Assembly (NCBI RefSeq): GCF_018449575.1
Contig: NZ_JAAVUT010000002.1
Coordinates: 1 to 64,000 of the forward strand
DNA: 64,000 nt
DNA from: Sodalis sp. dw_96
Lineage (GTDB): Bacteria; Pseudomonadota; Gammaproteobacteria; Enterobacterales; Enterobacteriaceae
Direction: 5' to 3'
Position numbers and translations under genes: made by a program. The notes beneath the pieces are model-generated. The model saw only the letters and a program-made list of their open reading frames with translations, did no database searches and was not told where the DNA came from. Shown one piece after another: positions 1 to 10,339 of the stretch (its first letter is position 1; each line of letters begins with the position of its first letter).

Positions 1-200
1 CCTAGCGTGCCATGAGGCGCTTGGTCGGGCGGAAAAACCACGCCCGATTCGACCTCATTGGCGCGCTCTCCCTTTAACAGGCTCGTTGCACGTTCGATGA
101 TCGCAGGCCTAGCGTGCCATGAGGCGCTCGGTCGGGCGGAAAAACCACGCCCGATTCGACCTCATTGGCGCGCTCTCCCTTTATCAGGCTCGTTGCACAC
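1..200 (-). repeat. Tandem repeat array A (107-bp unit, almost two copies)
   Basis: Two copies of a 107-bp unit start at 1 and 108, and the second copy runs into the end of yeiE. Each unit holds an inverted repeat whose inner arms are TCGGGCG and CGCCCGA around a nine-base loop, with outer arms of the ATGAGG/CCTCAT type. The unit is nearly identical to array B at 17.6 kb. The window edge cuts the array, so its full size is unknown. Confidence 0.9.
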
Positions 201-1079
201 CGATGATCGGATATCACCCTGGCAATAGCGCTGGAACCGGGTCAGGGCCTGGGAGAGATGTTTTTGACGGTGGTGCACCAGATACAGGGTGCGCATCAGC
301 GGCGGCAACGGCAGGGTAAGCGTTACCAATGTGCCCAGGGCCAGCGCTTCGGCCACCACCCGTTGGGACAGGCAACTGATGCCCAGGCCGTGGCGTACCG
401 CATGTTTAATGGCTTCCGAGTTACCGAGCTCCATGACCGACTGGAAACGGGGCAGCTGCGCCAGCAGGAGATAATCGACGATTTCCCGGGTGCCCGAACC
501 CTGTTCCCGCAGTATCCAGGGCGCGTCCGCGAGCTCTTCGAGGGTTAAGGACCGGCCCGCCAGGGGATTGTCCGGCGCGGCGAACACCACCAGTTCGTCC
601 CGCAGCCAGGGCTGCGTCACCAGCGCCGGATTATGGCTGGGGCCTTCAATCAATCCCAAATCGACGCGAAAATCCATTACCGCGTTGATCACATCCTGGC
701 TATTCCCCACCTGCAACCCCAGCGGGGCGTCGGGAAAATCCCGCCGATAAGCGGCAATGATTTCCGGCAGAATATAATTGCCGATGGTACTGCTGGCAAA
801 CAGACGCAATGCGCCGTTGCCCTGATGAAACAGCCGGCCTATCTCCCCGGCCTGCTCAAGCAGCGCCACCGCGCGGGGATAGAGAAGCCGGCCGTGCTCG
901 TTCAGCACCAGCCGTTTACCCACGCGATCGAACAGCTTGACCGCCAGCTGATTCTCCAAATCGGTCAGCGCCGCGCTCACTGCCGACTGTGAAAGCGCCA
1001 TGACAGTGGAAGCCTGGGTTGTGGAACCGCTTTTCAAAACCTCGGTAAAAATTTCCAATTGGCGCAAGGTGATATGCAT
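162..1079 (-). CDS. yeiE: LysR-family transcriptional regulator YeiE
   Basis: The protein has 305 residues if it starts at the ATG whose product begins MHITLRQLE, the start used in E. coli YeiE; the open frame continues 54 codons upstream without family similarity. The N-terminal winged helix-turn-helix (about residues 5-65) and the LysR substrate-binding domain with [10 protein letters not shown] and [10 protein letters not shown] match YeiE closely. The last dozen codons, [11 protein letters not shown] and the stop, are not YeiE sequence: they are read from the 107-bp repeat unit of array A. The gene is divergent from nfo with a 96-bp gap. Orthology is clear by motif recall; regulatory targets here are unknown. 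Confidence 0.93.
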   Translation of the reverse strand: MHITLRQLEIFTEVLKSGSTTQASTVMALSQSAVSAALTDLENQLAVKLFDRVGKRLVLNEHGRLLYPRAVALLEQAGEIGRLFHQGNGALRLFASSTIGNYILPEIIAAYRRDFPDAPLGLQVGNSQDVINAVMDFRVDLGLIEGPSHNPALVTQPWLRDELVVFAAPDNPLAGRSLTLEELADAPWILREQGSGTREIVDYLLLAQLPRFQSVMELGNSEAIKHAVRHGLGISCLSQRVVAEALALGTLVTLTLPLPPLMRTLYLVHHRQKHLSQALTRFQRYCQGDIRSSVCNEPDKGRARQ

Positions 1080-1175
1080 GAGACGCTGAGATCCTGCTAT
1101 TAGGGGGTAACGCCCCAATAATGTATTATTGCTGGTTATGAGCATGTTAACCCATCGAAATTCGAGGAGAAAGTC

Positions 1176-2030
1176 ATGAAATTTGTTGGTGCCCATGTCA
1201 GCGCCGCGGGCGGAGCGGATCAGGCGGTTATACGAGCCCATGAACTCGAAGCGACGGCGTTTGCTTTATTTACCAAGAACCAGCGGCAATGGAAAGCGTC
1301 GGATCTGGATAAAGGCGATATTGAAAAATTCCAGGCCGCCTGCGAAAAATACCAATTCTCGGCCGCGCAAATCCTGCCCCACGACAGTTACCTGATAAAT
1401 CTCGGCCATCCGGTACAAGAAGCGCTGCAGAAATCCCGCGACGCCTTTATAGACGAAATGACCCGCTGCCGGCAACTGGGGTTGACCCTGCTGAATTTTC
1501 ATCCCGGCAGTCATTTACAGCAAATCGATGAAAAAGAATGTCTGGCGCGCATCGCCGAATCCATCAATATCGCCCTGGAAAAAACCGACGGCGTGACGGC
1601 GGTGATTGAAAATACCGCCGGCCAGGGCAGCAATCTGGGGTTTCAATTCGAACATCTGGCGGCGATTATTCATCAGGTGGAAGACAAAAGCCGGGTGGGG
1701 GTCTGTATCGATACCTGCCACGCCTTTGCCGCCGGTTACGATCTGCGCACCGAAGAGGCCTGTGAGCAGACCTTTGAGGACTTTGCCCGTATCGTCGGCT
1801 TTAAATATTTGCGCGGCATGCACCTTAACGACGCCAAAACCCTATTAAACAGCCGGGTCGATCGCCATCACAGCCTGGGAGAAGGTAATATCGGCAAAAC
1901 CGCGTTTGCCTGGATTATGGGCGATCAGCGCTTTAATGGTATCCCGCTGATCCTGGAGACGGTGAATCCCGCCATCTGGCCCGATGAAATCGCCTGGCTG
2001 AAATCCATGGACGGCGGAGATAAAAAATAA
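1176..2030 (+). CDS. nfo: Endonuclease IV (AP endonuclease)
   Basis: 284 residues, the usual length of Nfo. It is a zinc-dependent apurinic/apyrimidinic endonuclease of the TIM-barrel AP-endonuclease-2 family, which cleaves 5' of abasic sites in base-excision repair. Family signatures are visible: GAHVSAAGG at the N-terminus, [31 protein letters not shown] and HLNDAK, which carry the metal-binding His, Glu and Asp residues. The start ATG has a good upstream GAGGAG. It faces fruA tail to tail, with a shared hairpin between them. E. coli has yeiH between yeiE and nfo; it is absent here. Confidence 0.97.
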   Translation: MKFVGAHVSAAGGADQAVIRAHELEATAFALFTKNQRQWKASDLDKGDIEKFQAACEKYQFSAAQILPHDSYLINLGHPVQEALQKSRDAFIDEMTRCRQLGLTLLNFHPGSHLQQIDEKECLARIAESINIALEKTDGVTAVIENTAGQGSNLGFQFEHLAAIIHQVEDKSRVGVCIDTCHAFAAGYDLRTEEACEQTFEDFARIVGFKYLRGMHLNDAKTLLNSRVDRHHSLGEGNIGKTAFAWIMGDQRFNGIPLILETVNPAIWPDEIAWLKSMDGGDKK

Positions 2031-2036
2031 TGAGTT

Positions 2037-2064
2037 CGGCAGCCCGGAGTGGATCGGGCTGCCG
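2037..2064 (-). terminator. Hairpin terminator between nfo and fruA
   Basis: A perfect 10-bp stem (CGGCAGCCCG / CGGGCTGCCG) with an 8-base loop. Read on the minus strand it is followed by a T-rich stretch (complement of the AAAAAATAA at the end of nfo), so it most likely ends fruBKA transcription. It may also slow nfo transcripts. Confidence 0.75.
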
Positions 2065-2070
2065 GACCTG

Positions 2071-3771
2071 TCAGGCCAGCGCCTTGGCCAGTTCCTGATC
2101 CGGACGCTTCAACACGGAATACAGCACGCCCAGCAGCAGGGTGCCGGCGGCGATGGCCACCAGGTACAGGAACACCGGCGTAATGGCTCCCGGGATCAGC
2201 AGGACAAACATGCCGCCGTGGGGCGCCATCAGTTTCGCGCCGAAGTACATGGACAATGCCCCGGTTACCGCGCCGGAAACCATGCAGCTAGGGATAACCC
2301 GAAACGGATCCCGCGCGGCAAAAGGAATCGCGCCCTCGGTGATGAAACACAGGCCGAGAACAAAGGCGGCTTTACCGGCTTCGCGTTCGGTCTTTTCAAA
2401 CTTATTACGCCCCAGCAACGTGGCAACGGCGATGCCCAACGGCGGCACCATCCCCGCGGCCATCACCGCCGCCATCGGCGCGTAAGTCTGGGTACTGAGC
2501 AGCGCCACGCCGAAAGCATAAGCGGCTTTATTAATCGGACCACCCATATCACTGCACATCATGGCGCCCAAAATCGCGCCCAGGACGACGGCATTGGCGG
2601 TGCCCATGGATTGCAGCCAACCGGTTAGCGCGGTGAGGATTTTCGCCACCGGTGTACCCACTACGTAAATCATTACCAGGCCGGTTATCAAACTCGCGAT
2701 AAGCGGGATTATCAATATCGGCTTCAGCGCGGCCATGCTTTGCGGCAAAGGCAGCTTGGTGCTGATAAGCTTCGCCACGTATCCGGCCAGGAAACCGGCG
2801 ATGATGCCGCCGATAAAACCGGCGCCGGTGCTGACCGCCAGCATGCCCCCCACCAGTCCCGGCGTAAGCCCCGGCCGATCGGCGATGGAAAAGGCGATAA
2901 AGCCCGCCAGTACCGGGACCATCAGCGCAAAAGCCGATTTGCCGCCGATTTGCATCAATGCCGCAGCCAGCGTACCGGGCTGTTCAAACGCATGGATACC
3001 GAATATAAAGGATAAGGCGATGCACAGCCCCCCGGCCACCACCATCGGCAGCATGTAGGATACGCCGGTGAGCAAATGGCGGTAGGGCCCGGTAGTGGTC
3101 TTTTTCTCTTGAACCGCCGCCGCGCCGCTTTTTTGCGTATCCGGCTGATAAACAGCGGCTTCCTGCACCGCTTTATCCAGTTCCTGCGCGGTCTTTTTCA
3201 GCGCCAGTCCGGTACTGGTGCGGTACATGGGCTTGCCGGCGAATTTAGACAGATCCACTTCGATGTCCACGGCCACGATTACCAGATCCGCCTGCCGGAC
3301 CTCTTCATCGGTAATGGCGTTACCCGTCCCCACCGAGCCGCGCGTTTCCACCTTGACCCACCAGCCGCGTTTTTTCGCTTCCCCTTCTATGGCTTCCGCC
3401 GCCATATAGGTATGCGCCACCCCGGTGGGACACGCGGTAACGCCGACAATGCGTTTCGGACCGACGGAGGAGCTTAACGGCCCTAAGGCGCTCTGCGCCG
3501 GCGCCTGGTAAATTTCGGCGGCATTTTTCGCCTGGACCAGAAAGGCCGCGGGCTGGCTTGCGGCCTGGGCCGCCTCGCCGAAATAGACCTTTTTCCCGTT
3601 CAGCCCGGCATCGGCGCTATCGGGCGCGCCCACCACCACCACCAGTTCAGCTTCTTCCGCGGAATCCACCAGGGTCAGCCCGGCATCGGCAGCGGCGGCC
3701 GCCAATAATTTTTTCACCAGATGGCCCCGTGCCTGCCCCAGTGAGCTCTCTATTTTCAGCAGCGTTTTCAT
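2071..3771 (-). CDS. fruA: PTS fructose transporter subunit EIIB'BC
   Basis: 566 residues, the family's usual size. It imports fructose and phosphorylates it to fructose 1-phosphate at the inner membrane. Residues 1-100 are the degenerate IIB' domain. The active IIB domain follows, with its phosphorylatable Cys near residue 114 in VTACPTGVAH, and the multi-spanning IIC domain starts near residue 230 (YRHLLTGVSYMLPMV), including GGPINKAAYAFG. The ATG overlaps the fruK stop (ATGA), so translation is probably coupled. Last gene of the fruBKA operon. Confidence 0.97.
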   Translation of the reverse strand: MKTLLKIESSLGQARGHLVKKLLAAAAADAGLTLVDSAEEAELVVVVGAPDSADAGLNGKKVYFGEAAQAASQPAAFLVQAKNAAEIYQAPAQSALGPLSSSVGPKRIVGVTACPTGVAHTYMAAEAIEGEAKKRGWWVKVETRGSVGTGNAITDEEVRQADLVIVAVDIEVDLSKFAGKPMYRTSTGLALKKTAQELDKAVQEAAVYQPDTQKSGAAAVQEKKTTTGPYRHLLTGVSYMLPMVVAGGLCIALSFIFGIHAFEQPGTLAAALMQIGGKSAFALMVPVLAGFIAFSIADRPGLTPGLVGGMLAVSTGAGFIGGIIAGFLAGYVAKLISTKLPLPQSMAALKPILIIPLIASLITGLVMIYVVGTPVAKILTALTGWLQSMGTANAVVLGAILGAMMCSDMGGPINKAAYAFGVALLSTQTYAPMAAVMAAGMVPPLGIAVATLLGRNKFEKTEREAGKAAFVLGLCFITEGAIPFAARDPFRVIPSCMVSGAVTGALSMYFGAKLMAPHGGMFVLLIPGAITPVFLYLVAIAAGTLLLGVLYSVLKRPDQELAKALA

Positions 3772-4724
3772 TTTGCCTCCTGCTGGTCATTAAAAGGTTT
3801 CAATTCGACCCTGGCCATCATCGCGGCCAACTGGGGACGATCGGTGACGCCGACGTTACTTTGGCTTACCGCCAGCGCCGCCACGGCGGTGGCCAGGCGC
3901 AGCGTATGTTCGCTGGATTCGCGCATCAACAAACCATAAATCAGGCCGCCCACCATGGAATCGCCGGCACCCACCGTGCTGACCACTTCACAAGCCGGCG
4001 GTTTTGCCAGCCAGGCGCCGGAGGCGTTAACCCATAACGCCCCTTCCGCCCCGAGGGAGATAACCACATGGGCGATGCCCTGCTCCCGCAGGGCATGGGC
4101 GGCGGTGACCACATCCGCCAGGGTGGGCAATTTATGCCCGGCCCAGATTTCCAGCTCGCGACGATTAGGTTTTACCAGCCAGGGCGCCGCTTTCAAACCC
4201 GCCACCAGCGCTTCGCGGCTGCTGTCGAAGATAATGCACGGGCAGTGGCTGCGCAGTTTTATCATCCAGTCGGTAAAGGCTTCCGGCGCAACGCCCGTCG
4301 GCAGGCTGCCGCTCACCGCCACCATATCGAACTGGCCGAGCCAGGTCAGGGAGTCATTGACGAAGCGTTCCCAATCCTGCGGCGTCACATTAAAACCGGA
4401 AAAATTGAAATCGGTTACATCGCCCTGCTTTTCCGTCAGCTTGACATTAATGCGGGTTCGTCCCTGCACCACCTGGAAGCGGTTGGCGATACCCAGATCG
4501 CTGAACAGCAATTGAAAACCGTCCTGGTTCTCCTTACCTAAAAATCCCCCTACCGTGACATCGATACCCAAGTCTTTTAATACCTTGGCTACGTTTATCC
4601 CTTTACCCGCCGCGTGCAGTCCGGTCGTTTGCACCAGGTTAACTTCTCCCCGTTCAATGACGGGACAAAATCCGACTAAATCATATGCCGGATTTAACGT
4701 GATCGTTGCTACGCGCCTGCTCAT
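3768..4724 (-). CDS. fruK: 1-phosphofructokinase
   Basis: 318 residues. It phosphorylates fructose 1-phosphate to fructose 1,6-bisphosphate, feeding glycolysis. It is a PfkB/ribokinase-fold enzyme: the C-terminal signature GAGDSMVGG holds the catalytic Asp and anion hole, and the N-terminal substrate region reads [11 protein letters not shown]. It overlaps fruB upstream and fruA downstream by four bases each (ATGA), a tight operon as in E. coli. Confidence 0.97.
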   Translation of the reverse strand: MSRRVATITLNPAYDLVGFCPVIERGEVNLVQTTGLHAAGKGINVAKVLKDLGIDVTVGGFLGKENQDGFQLLFSDLGIANRFQVVQGRTRINVKLTEKQGDVTDFNFSGFNVTPQDWERFVNDSLTWLGQFDMVAVSGSLPTGVAPEAFTDWMIKLRSHCPCIIFDSSREALVAGLKAAPWLVKPNRRELEIWAGHKLPTLADVVTAAHALREQGIAHVVISLGAEGALWVNASGAWLAKPPACEVVSTVGAGDSMVGGLIYGLLMRESSEHTLRLATAVAALAVSQSNVGVTDRPQLAAMMARVELKPFNDQQEAK

Positions 4725-5854
4725 GCCACACCCTCTCCAAGTCCGGAGGCAATTGCCTCGCCAATGGCTTTCAGCGCCTGTTCAGCATCGGCGCCGTCGG
4801 CGGTAAAACGTAATCTGTGACCGTTCTGGACGCCCAGGGCCACTACCTTCATCAAACTGCGTCCGTTGGCCGGCTTGCCGCTGCCGTCAAGATTAGTGAC
4901 GGTGACGGCGCTATCGAATTGCTTGATAACATTCACCAAGGCGGTGCCCGGCCGGGCATGCAAGCCATGCTCGTTGCGAATAACGAATTCCGCGCTCAGC
5001 TGCGATCCCTGTTGCGGCGCTTCGCCGCTAAGGAGGGCCAGCAACCCGGGCGCATCGGCGGTGAGCAGGCGTTCCGTCTGCCCGGCCAGCACCAGATCGC
5101 CTAAGGTATTCAATACGGTAAGCGGTTGGTCATCCGCCATGGCCACGGTCACCAGCAGGGCGACCGACTGCCCGTCCAGGTTGAACGCCGCCAGGGGCCG
5201 ACTCACCGCCACCGCGCTGGCCAGATTGCCCCGGGTGGCGTCGTTCAGCCAAATACCCTGGCCGAGATTCAGCGGGTTACCGCTTACCACGTCACTGACG
5301 AAATCGGCATCCACCGCCCCGGCTTGCTGAAGGCGGCCGGCGTTCAGCGCCTTAAGGGTCATCATATCTTCAGCGGCGATATCCAGCGCCATCAGCGAAA
5401 TATCAAACAGGAAAGGCGCGGGCAACCGCTCGCCGGTCAGCACGCTGCGCAACTCCTCCGCATCGGTGGTGGTGGCCAGGCGGTCCGCCATCTTTTCATC
5501 GCTTAACACATGCGTCAGCTGACGCAGCAGCGCCAGATGTTCGTCGGAACGGGCGGCGATGCCAATGACCACATAAGCCATTTGCCCGTCGCCCCAATCG
5601 ATACCCTGGGGAAACTGGAAGACCTGAACCCCGGTTTTCAAAACCTGATCTCGGGTATCGGGGGTTCCGTGGGGAATGGCGATGCCGCTGCCCAAAAAAG
5701 TCGAGGTTTGATGTTCGCGCTGCAACATGCCGTTGAGGTAGCCTTCCCGCGCGTAGCCTGCCTGCGTCAACGCCGCGGCCACCCTCGTGATAGCCTCTTG
5801 CTTGTTCGGGGCCTGGGCACCGAGGTGAATATCGTTCAATGACAACTCAAACAT
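4721..5854 (-). CDS. fruB: Fused PTS fructose EIIA / HPr protein (FPr)
   Basis: 377 residues from the ATG at 5854, whose product begins [10 protein letters not shown] like E. coli FruB; a GAGGAG lies just upstream. The open frame extends 20 codons further but without a site or family similarity. Domains: EIIA (residues about 1-145, active His in IAIPHGT), a central M domain, and a C-terminal HPr-like domain with the phosphorylated His in [10 protein letters not shown]. It passes phosphate from enzyme I/HPr to FruA. First gene of the operon, preceded by two Cra-type palindromes. Confidence 0.96.
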   Translation of the reverse strand: MFELSLNDIHLGAQAPNKQEAITRVAAALTQAGYAREGYLNGMLQREHQTSTFLGSGIAIPHGTPDTRDQVLKTGVQVFQFPQGIDWGDGQMAYVVIGIAARSDEHLALLRQLTHVLSDEKMADRLATTTDAEELRSVLTGERLPAPFLFDISLMALDIAAEDMMTLKALNAGRLQQAGAVDADFVSDVVSGNPLNLGQGIWLNDATRGNLASAVAVSRPLAAFNLDGQSVALLVTVAMADDQPLTVLNTLGDLVLAGQTERLLTADAPGLLALLSGEAPQQGSQLSAEFVIRNEHGLHARPGTALVNVIKQFDSAVTVTNLDGSGKPANGRSLMKVVALGVQNGHRLRFTADGADAEQALKAIGEAIASGLGEGVA

Positions 5855-5876
5855 ACTTCTCCTCGCTTGCTGAAAT

Positions 5877-5888
5877 TGAATCGATTCA
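5877..5888. promoter_or_regulatory. Cra (FruR) operator 1
   Basis: TGAATCGATTCA is a perfect 12-bp palindrome matching the core Cra consensus TGAAwCGnTTCA. It lies 22 bp upstream of the fruB start. In E. coli, fruBKA is repressed by Cra at paired sites in the same place. Confidence 0.85.
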
Positions 5889-5940
5889 GCTTTAATGGGA
5901 AATAATCGCGCCATTACTGCGGAAATACTCCGCCCATGGC

Positions 5941-5954
5941 GCTGAAACGTTTCA
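5941..5954. promoter_or_regulatory. Cra (FruR) operator 2
   Basis: GCTGAAACGTTTCA contains the perfect palindrome TGAAACGTTTCA, the strongest form of the Cra consensus, about 64 bp upstream of operator 1. With operator 1 it gives the two-site arrangement known for the fru operon. Confidence 0.88.
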
Positions 5955-6306
5955 ATAAAGTCTCCAACGTTGAGAAACTTAATGCAAGCATCAGTTAATT
6001 ATTACTATCGAATCTTTGAAGCGACGCACATTTTGCTGACATAATGTCCGCGAAATTCTCTTTTTACCTCCCGGGGCTGAAGTCATGCTGAAGTACTATG
6101 ACATAGGCTGAAGAACCGGCGTTTCGTTTATACTATAAAAATCAAGAACGGGGATTAACCCGTCCGTCGTTTGCCCGGCTCTTTAGCAAAAAATGGCATG
6201 AACCGGCCGCAATTGTATTATTTTTCGCCAGAGACTTTTGTTTTGCCGTAACCGGCGTATGATGCCCGCGTCCACCTCCGTTTTGTGATTTAGACCCCAA
6301 ATACAC

Positions 6307-7557
6307 ATGAATACGCCTATCGCCCTTCCGCGGCGCTTACCGGATATGACCGCTTCGGCATTTCTGGTGATAGCTTTTCTGTCCGGCATCGCCGGCGCGC
6401 TACAGCTCCCGACATTGAGTCTATTTCTTTCCACCGACGTGCAGGCCCGCCCGTTTATGGTGGGACTGTTTTACACCGGCAGCGCCGTGATAGGCATTGT
6501 GGTCAGTCAGTTCCTGGCCGGTCGTTCCGATAAAAAGGGTGACCGCAAACAGCTGATCTTCCAGTGCTGCGTCCTGGGGGCGGCGGGTTGCGTGCTTTTC
6601 GCCTTTAACCGCAACTACTTTGTCCTGCTGGTGTTCGGCGTGCTGCTCACCAGCTTCGGTTCCACCGCCAACCCGCAGCTGTTTGCCCTGGCCCGGGAAC
6701 ACGCCGACCACAGCGGCCGCGAGTCGGTGATGTTCAGTTCGGTCATGCGCGCGCAGGTGTCCCTGGCCTGGGTGATTGGCCCGCCGCTGGCCTTTGCCCT
6801 GGCGCTGGGTTTTGGTTTCCAGGCCATGTATATGATGGCGGCGGTCACCTTTGTGGTGTGCGGCGGTCTGGTGTGGCTGCTATTGCCCACCATGCGCAAG
6901 TCATTGCTTAAAACAGAAGCGGTGCTGGAAGCCCCCCGGCGCAATCGCCGGGACACGTTGCTGCTGTTTATCGCCTGTACCCTGATGTGGACCTGCAACT
7001 GCATGTATCTTATCAACATGCCTTTATACCTGATCCATGAATTGGGGCTGCCGGAAAAGATGGCCGGGATCATGATGGGGACCTCCGCCGGCCTGGAAAT
7101 TCCCACCATGCTCATTGCCGGGTATGTTTCAAGACATTATGGTAATCGCCTGTTGATGCGCGTCGCTGTGGGGGCCGGCCTGCTGTTCTACCTGGGGCTT
7201 ATTCTGTTTACCGATGCGACGGCGCTGCTGCTGCTGCAACTGCTCAATGCGGTGTTCATCGGGATACTGGCGGGTATAGGCATGATCTATTTTCAGGATT
7301 TAATGCCCGGTCAGGCCGGCGCGGCCACCACGCTGTTTACCAATACCGGACGGGTCGGCTGGATTTTCGCCGGGTCGCTGGCCGGATTGATATCGGAAAT
7401 CTGGCAATTGCATACGGTTTTTTATGTGGCATTGTTTATGATTGCCGGCGCCGCGTATTGCATGTGGCGCATACGTGATGTAGATTCGCCGCTGCCCCGC
7501 GACACACTCACTTCCCCCTTGCCTGGAACGCCCGGTAACGGTAACGTGTCGCCATAG
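6307..7557 (+). CDS. setB: Sugar efflux transporter SetB
   Basis: 416 residues, 12 predicted membrane segments, major facilitator superfamily, SET family. Family-specific stretches are present: FLSGIAGALQLPTLSLFL, the loop motif GRSDKKGDRK, FGSTANPQLFALAREHAD, APRRNRRDTLLLF and YFQDLMPGQAG. SetB proteins export glucose, lactose and analogues across the inner membrane; the physiological substrate here is unknown. Position next to fruBKA is the same as in E. coli. Confidence 0.94.
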   Translation: MNTPIALPRRLPDMTASAFLVIAFLSGIAGALQLPTLSLFLSTDVQARPFMVGLFYTGSAVIGIVVSQFLAGRSDKKGDRKQLIFQCCVLGAAGCVLFAFNRNYFVLLVFGVLLTSFGSTANPQLFALAREHADHSGRESVMFSSVMRAQVSLAWVIGPPLAFALALGFGFQAMYMMAAVTFVVCGGLVWLLLPTMRKSLLKTEAVLEAPRRNRRDTLLLFIACTLMWTCNCMYLINMPLYLIHELGLPEKMAGIMMGTSAGLEIPTMLIAGYVSRHYGNRLLMRVAVGAGLLFYLGLILFTDATALLLLQLLNAVFIGILAGIGMIYFQDLMPGQAGAATTLFTNTGRVGWIFAGSLAGLISEIWQLHTVFYVALFMIAGAAYCMWRIRDVDSPLPRDTLTSPLPGTPGNGNVSP

Positions 7558-7581
7558 ATTCCGACACAATTAAACAGGTCC

Positions 7582-8160
7582 ATGTTAATGGCTAGAGCAA
7601 ACGAAATTAAGCGCGGTATGGCGGTAAATTACAATGGCAAACTCTTGCTGGTAAAAGATATTGATATCCAAAGCCCGAGCGCACGTGGGGCCAGTACGCT
7701 CTATAAAATGCGTTTTTCCGACGTCCGTACCGGACTGAAGGTGGAAGAACGATTCAAGGGCGACGATATACTCAATACCATTGATCTGGTCCGCCGGTCG
7801 GTGACCTTTTCTTACATTGACGGCGATGAATATATCTTTATGGACGACGAGGATTACACCCCGTATCCGTTCAAAAAAGATCAAATTGAAGACGAGCTGT
7901 TGTTTATACCCGAAGGCGGTATCCCCGGCATGCAGGTGCTGACCATGGACGGACTGGTGCTGGCGCTGGAGTTGCCGCAAACGGTTGATCTCGAGATTAT
8001 CGAGACCACGCCGGGCATCAAGGGAGCCTCGGCCAGCGCCCGTACCAAACCGGCGCTGATGAGCACCGGTTTGACGGTATCGGTACCGGAATACCTCAAC
8101 AGCGGTGAAAAAATCCGTATCCACGTGGCCGAACGCCGCTATATGAGCCGCGCCGATTGA
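7582..8160 (+). CDS. efpL: Elongation factor P-like protein EfpL (YeiP)
   Basis: 192 residues from the first ATG; the second ATG at 7588 ([10 protein letters not shown]) matches the E. coli start and may be the real one, but an AGG lies close to the first. It has three beta-barrel domains as in EF-P (KOW-like, OB, C-terminal). The conserved loop region reads [14 protein letters not shown], where EF-P itself has a modified Lys and EfpL proteins have an Arg. EfpL helps ribosomes through difficult, proline-containing sequences. C-terminus [18 protein letters not shown] is diagnostic. Confidence 0.95.
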   Translation: MLMARANEIKRGMAVNYNGKLLLVKDIDIQSPSARGASTLYKMRFSDVRTGLKVEERFKGDDILNTIDLVRRSVTFSYIDGDEYIFMDDEDYTPYPFKKDQIEDELLFIPEGGIPGMQVLTMDGLVLALELPQTVDLEIIETTPGIKGASASARTKPALMSTGLTVSVPEYLNSGEKIRIHVAERRYMSRAD

Positions 8161-8194
8161 GGGGCCGGCATCGTCACCGATACAGCCAAATCCC

Positions 8195-9175
8195 ATGATC
8201 GCAAAAACGACCCTGGTAACCGGTTTTCTCGGCAGCGGGAAAACCACCACCCTGCTGCACCTGCTGGCGCACAAGCCGGCAGATGAACGCTGGGCGGTGC
8301 TGGTGAACGAGTTCGGCGAAATCGGTATCGACGGCGCCCTGCTGGCCGATACCGGCGCTTTTCTCAAAGAGATCCCCGGCGGCTGCATGTGCTGTGTCAA
8401 CGGCCTGCCGATGCAGGTGGGGCTTAATACCCTGCTGCAGCGCGTTCATCCGCACCGATTGCTGATTGAGCCCACCGGCCTCGGTCACCCGAAACAAATC
8501 CTCCAGCTGCTTGCTTCGCCGTTTTATGAAAGCTGGTTAACGCTGCAGGCGACCCTGTGCCTGCTCGACGCCCGTCAGCTCAGCGACGCGCGTTATACCA
8601 CTAATGAAAACTTCCGCGATCAGCTGGCGGCGGCGGATATCATCATCGCCAACAAGCAGGACGGCTACAGCCGGCATGACCGGGCGCAGCTCGCGGCCTG
8701 GGCGCGGGACAATGGGGGCGACAGGCGGATAATCAGCGCCACCCGCGGCCGGATTTCCCCCACGCTGCTGGACAGCCCGCGGCGCAATCTGCGGAGTCTG
8801 CCCGAGGGAGCGCACCATCACGCCCCGCACGTCGAAAAAACCGGCCTGGCGGCCCTTAGCCTGCCCAACCGTACCGGTTGGCGCCGTGCATTGAACAACG
8901 GACAGGGTTATGAATCCTGCGGCTGGATTTTTGACGGCGAAACCATTTTTGATACCGTCCGCCTGCTGGAATGGGCGAGGTTGGCGCCAGTGGAGCGGGT
9001 CAAAGGCGTCCTGCGCATCGCTGAAGGGGCATTAATGGTTAATCGTCAGGGGGATGATTTGTTTATCGAGACCCGTTCGGCGCCGCCGCCGGATAGCCGA
9101 ATCGAATTGATCAACCCCGCGCCCGTCGATTGGAATACATTACAATCTTCGTTGTTGAAAGCACGTTTAAAATAG
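8195..9175 (+). CDS. yeiR: COG0523-family GTPase YeiR (zinc-binding)
   Basis: 326 residues. The G domain has Walker A GFLGSGKTTT (residues about 8-17), the COG0523 metal motif CXCC within GGCMCCVNG, and NKQD as the base-specificity motif. A C-terminal CobW-C domain follows. Family members are metallochaperone-like GTPases; YeiR of E. coli binds zinc and has zinc-stimulated GTPase activity. A His-rich stretch (HHHAPHVEK) lies between domains. Its client protein cannot be inferred from the neighbours. Confidence 0.93.
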   Translation: MIAKTTLVTGFLGSGKTTTLLHLLAHKPADERWAVLVNEFGEIGIDGALLADTGAFLKEIPGGCMCCVNGLPMQVGLNTLLQRVHPHRLLIEPTGLGHPKQILQLLASPFYESWLTLQATLCLLDARQLSDARYTTNENFRDQLAAADIIIANKQDGYSRHDRAQLAAWARDNGGDRRIISATRGRISPTLLDSPRRNLRSLPEGAHHHAPHVEKTGLAALSLPNRTGWRRALNNGQGYESCGWIFDGETIFDTVRLLEWARLAPVERVKGVLRIAEGALMVNRQGDDLFIETRSAPPPDSRIELINPAPVDWNTLQSSLLKARLK

Positions 9176-9222
9176 CTTTATTATTATTAAAATAATGTTG
9201 ATTTTCATGTCGGTTTCGTATC

Positions 9223-9927
9223 ATGCGTCGTTTACGGGTTATCATAGCGCTCAATATTTTGGGAGTTGCGCTGTTTTTCTCCTGGTATTTGCCCCAGAAC
9301 CATGGCTACTGGTTCGCTATCGATTCGTCCATCTTCCTGTTTTTTAACGACTGGATGAACCATAGCCATGCGCTTGCCCTGTTCCTGGCCATCACCAATT
9401 ATCGCGCGTTTGATGCCATTGCCCTGTTGTTCATGGGCGGGATCTACCTGCACTATTACCGCCGGTCCGACCAGGAAAAACGCTACCGGATGATAAGTAT
9501 CGGTATCGTGATGCTGCTTTCGGCGGTGGTGCTCAATCAGGCGGGCCATTTGTTGCCCGTCAGCCATGGCAGTCCGACGCTATTCTTCGAAAATGACCCC
9601 CGCGTGGCGCGCATATCGCAGTTAGTGGATATCCCCACCAAAGACGCCTCCGCAGACAGCTTTCCCGGCGACCACGGCATGCTGCTTATGATCTTCGCCG
9701 TTTATATGTGGCGCTACTTTGGCCGGCGCGCGTTTATCGGCGGTCTGCTGATCCTGGTGATGTTCTCGATGCCGCGGGTCATGATAGGCGCCCACTGGTT
9801 TACCGATATCGCTGTGGGATCGCTGTCAGTGCTATTGGTGGGGCTGAGCTGGTGGCTGCTTACCGATGCCTGCGATAAGCTGGTGAACCGCATTAATCAG
9901 TTTCTGCCGGGTGTCGGGGCCAACTGA
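9223..9927 (+). CDS. lpxT: Kdo2-lipid A phosphotransferase LpxT (YeiU)
   Basis: 234 residues with about six membrane segments and a PAP2 phosphatase-like core: SFPGDHGM (catalytic His) and RVMIGAHWFTDI (second His/Asp). LpxT moves the distal phosphate of undecaprenyl pyrophosphate onto the lipid A 1-phosphate at the periplasmic face. This recycles carrier lipid and raises surface negative charge. The segment VPTKDAS before the PAP2 motif is typical. It follows yeiR by 47 bp, as in E. coli. No PmrR coding sequence is obvious nearby. Confidence 0.92.
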   Translation: MRRLRVIIALNILGVALFFSWYLPQNHGYWFAIDSSIFLFFNDWMNHSHALALFLAITNYRAFDAIALLFMGGIYLHYYRRSDQEKRYRMISIGIVMLLSAVVLNQAGHLLPVSHGSPTLFFENDPRVARISQLVDIPTKDASADSFPGDHGMLLMIFAVYMWRYFGRRAFIGGLLILVMFSMPRVMIGAHWFTDIAVGSLSVLLVGLSWWLLTDACDKLVNRINQFLPGVGAN

Positions 9928-10339
9928 TTCCAATAGGATTTAATTATGTCGTCGTTGACGCTTTGCGCGGATAATCGTAAATAACGTTAACGCCGAAGGC
10001 CCGGTTTGCGTTTTCCCGCCGGCCAACTTTCCCCGCCCGCCGCCCTCTAGCCACGAAATGTTATACATATGATCCGTTTTTTAACCTTATTTTCATTAAA
10101 CTTTCACATCATCAAAAGTTATAAATTAGTCGATAAAAATTCTCGCTTTCCCTTATTCATTACGGTAACCTCAAATTCGCCGTACTCATGGACTGATATT
10201 TATGCCAATAAAAATGTGTGAGAGAAACCACACAATGCAGGAATAATATTTGGTCGATTGGTATTTGCGCTTTATTCTCGATTCGTTTGGCATTTTATAG
10301 CGGCACCGTCGCTAAGGACTTTAAGGGATAACACTTATA
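9928..10339. other. lpxT-mepS intergenic region
   Basis: 412 bp, first GC-rich then strongly AT-rich, consistent with a long upstream region for mepS. A short stem GTGTG...CACAC is at about 10216-10233. No coding frame with family similarity or clear RNA gene is visible. Confidence 0.5.

Larger units (their letters stand above)
5855..6306. other. fruB-setB divergent intergenic region
   Basis: This 452-bp gap between divergent genes holds the two Cra operators near fruB. The remainder (about 5955-6306) is moderately AT-rich and presumably carries the setB promoter. I see no open frame with family similarity, RNA gene or strong hairpin there. Confidence 0.6.

Noticed and set aside
7585..8400. 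A 271-residue minus-strand frame opposite efpL and yeiR
   Set aside because: It is the antisense of two clear orthologues and has no family similarity.
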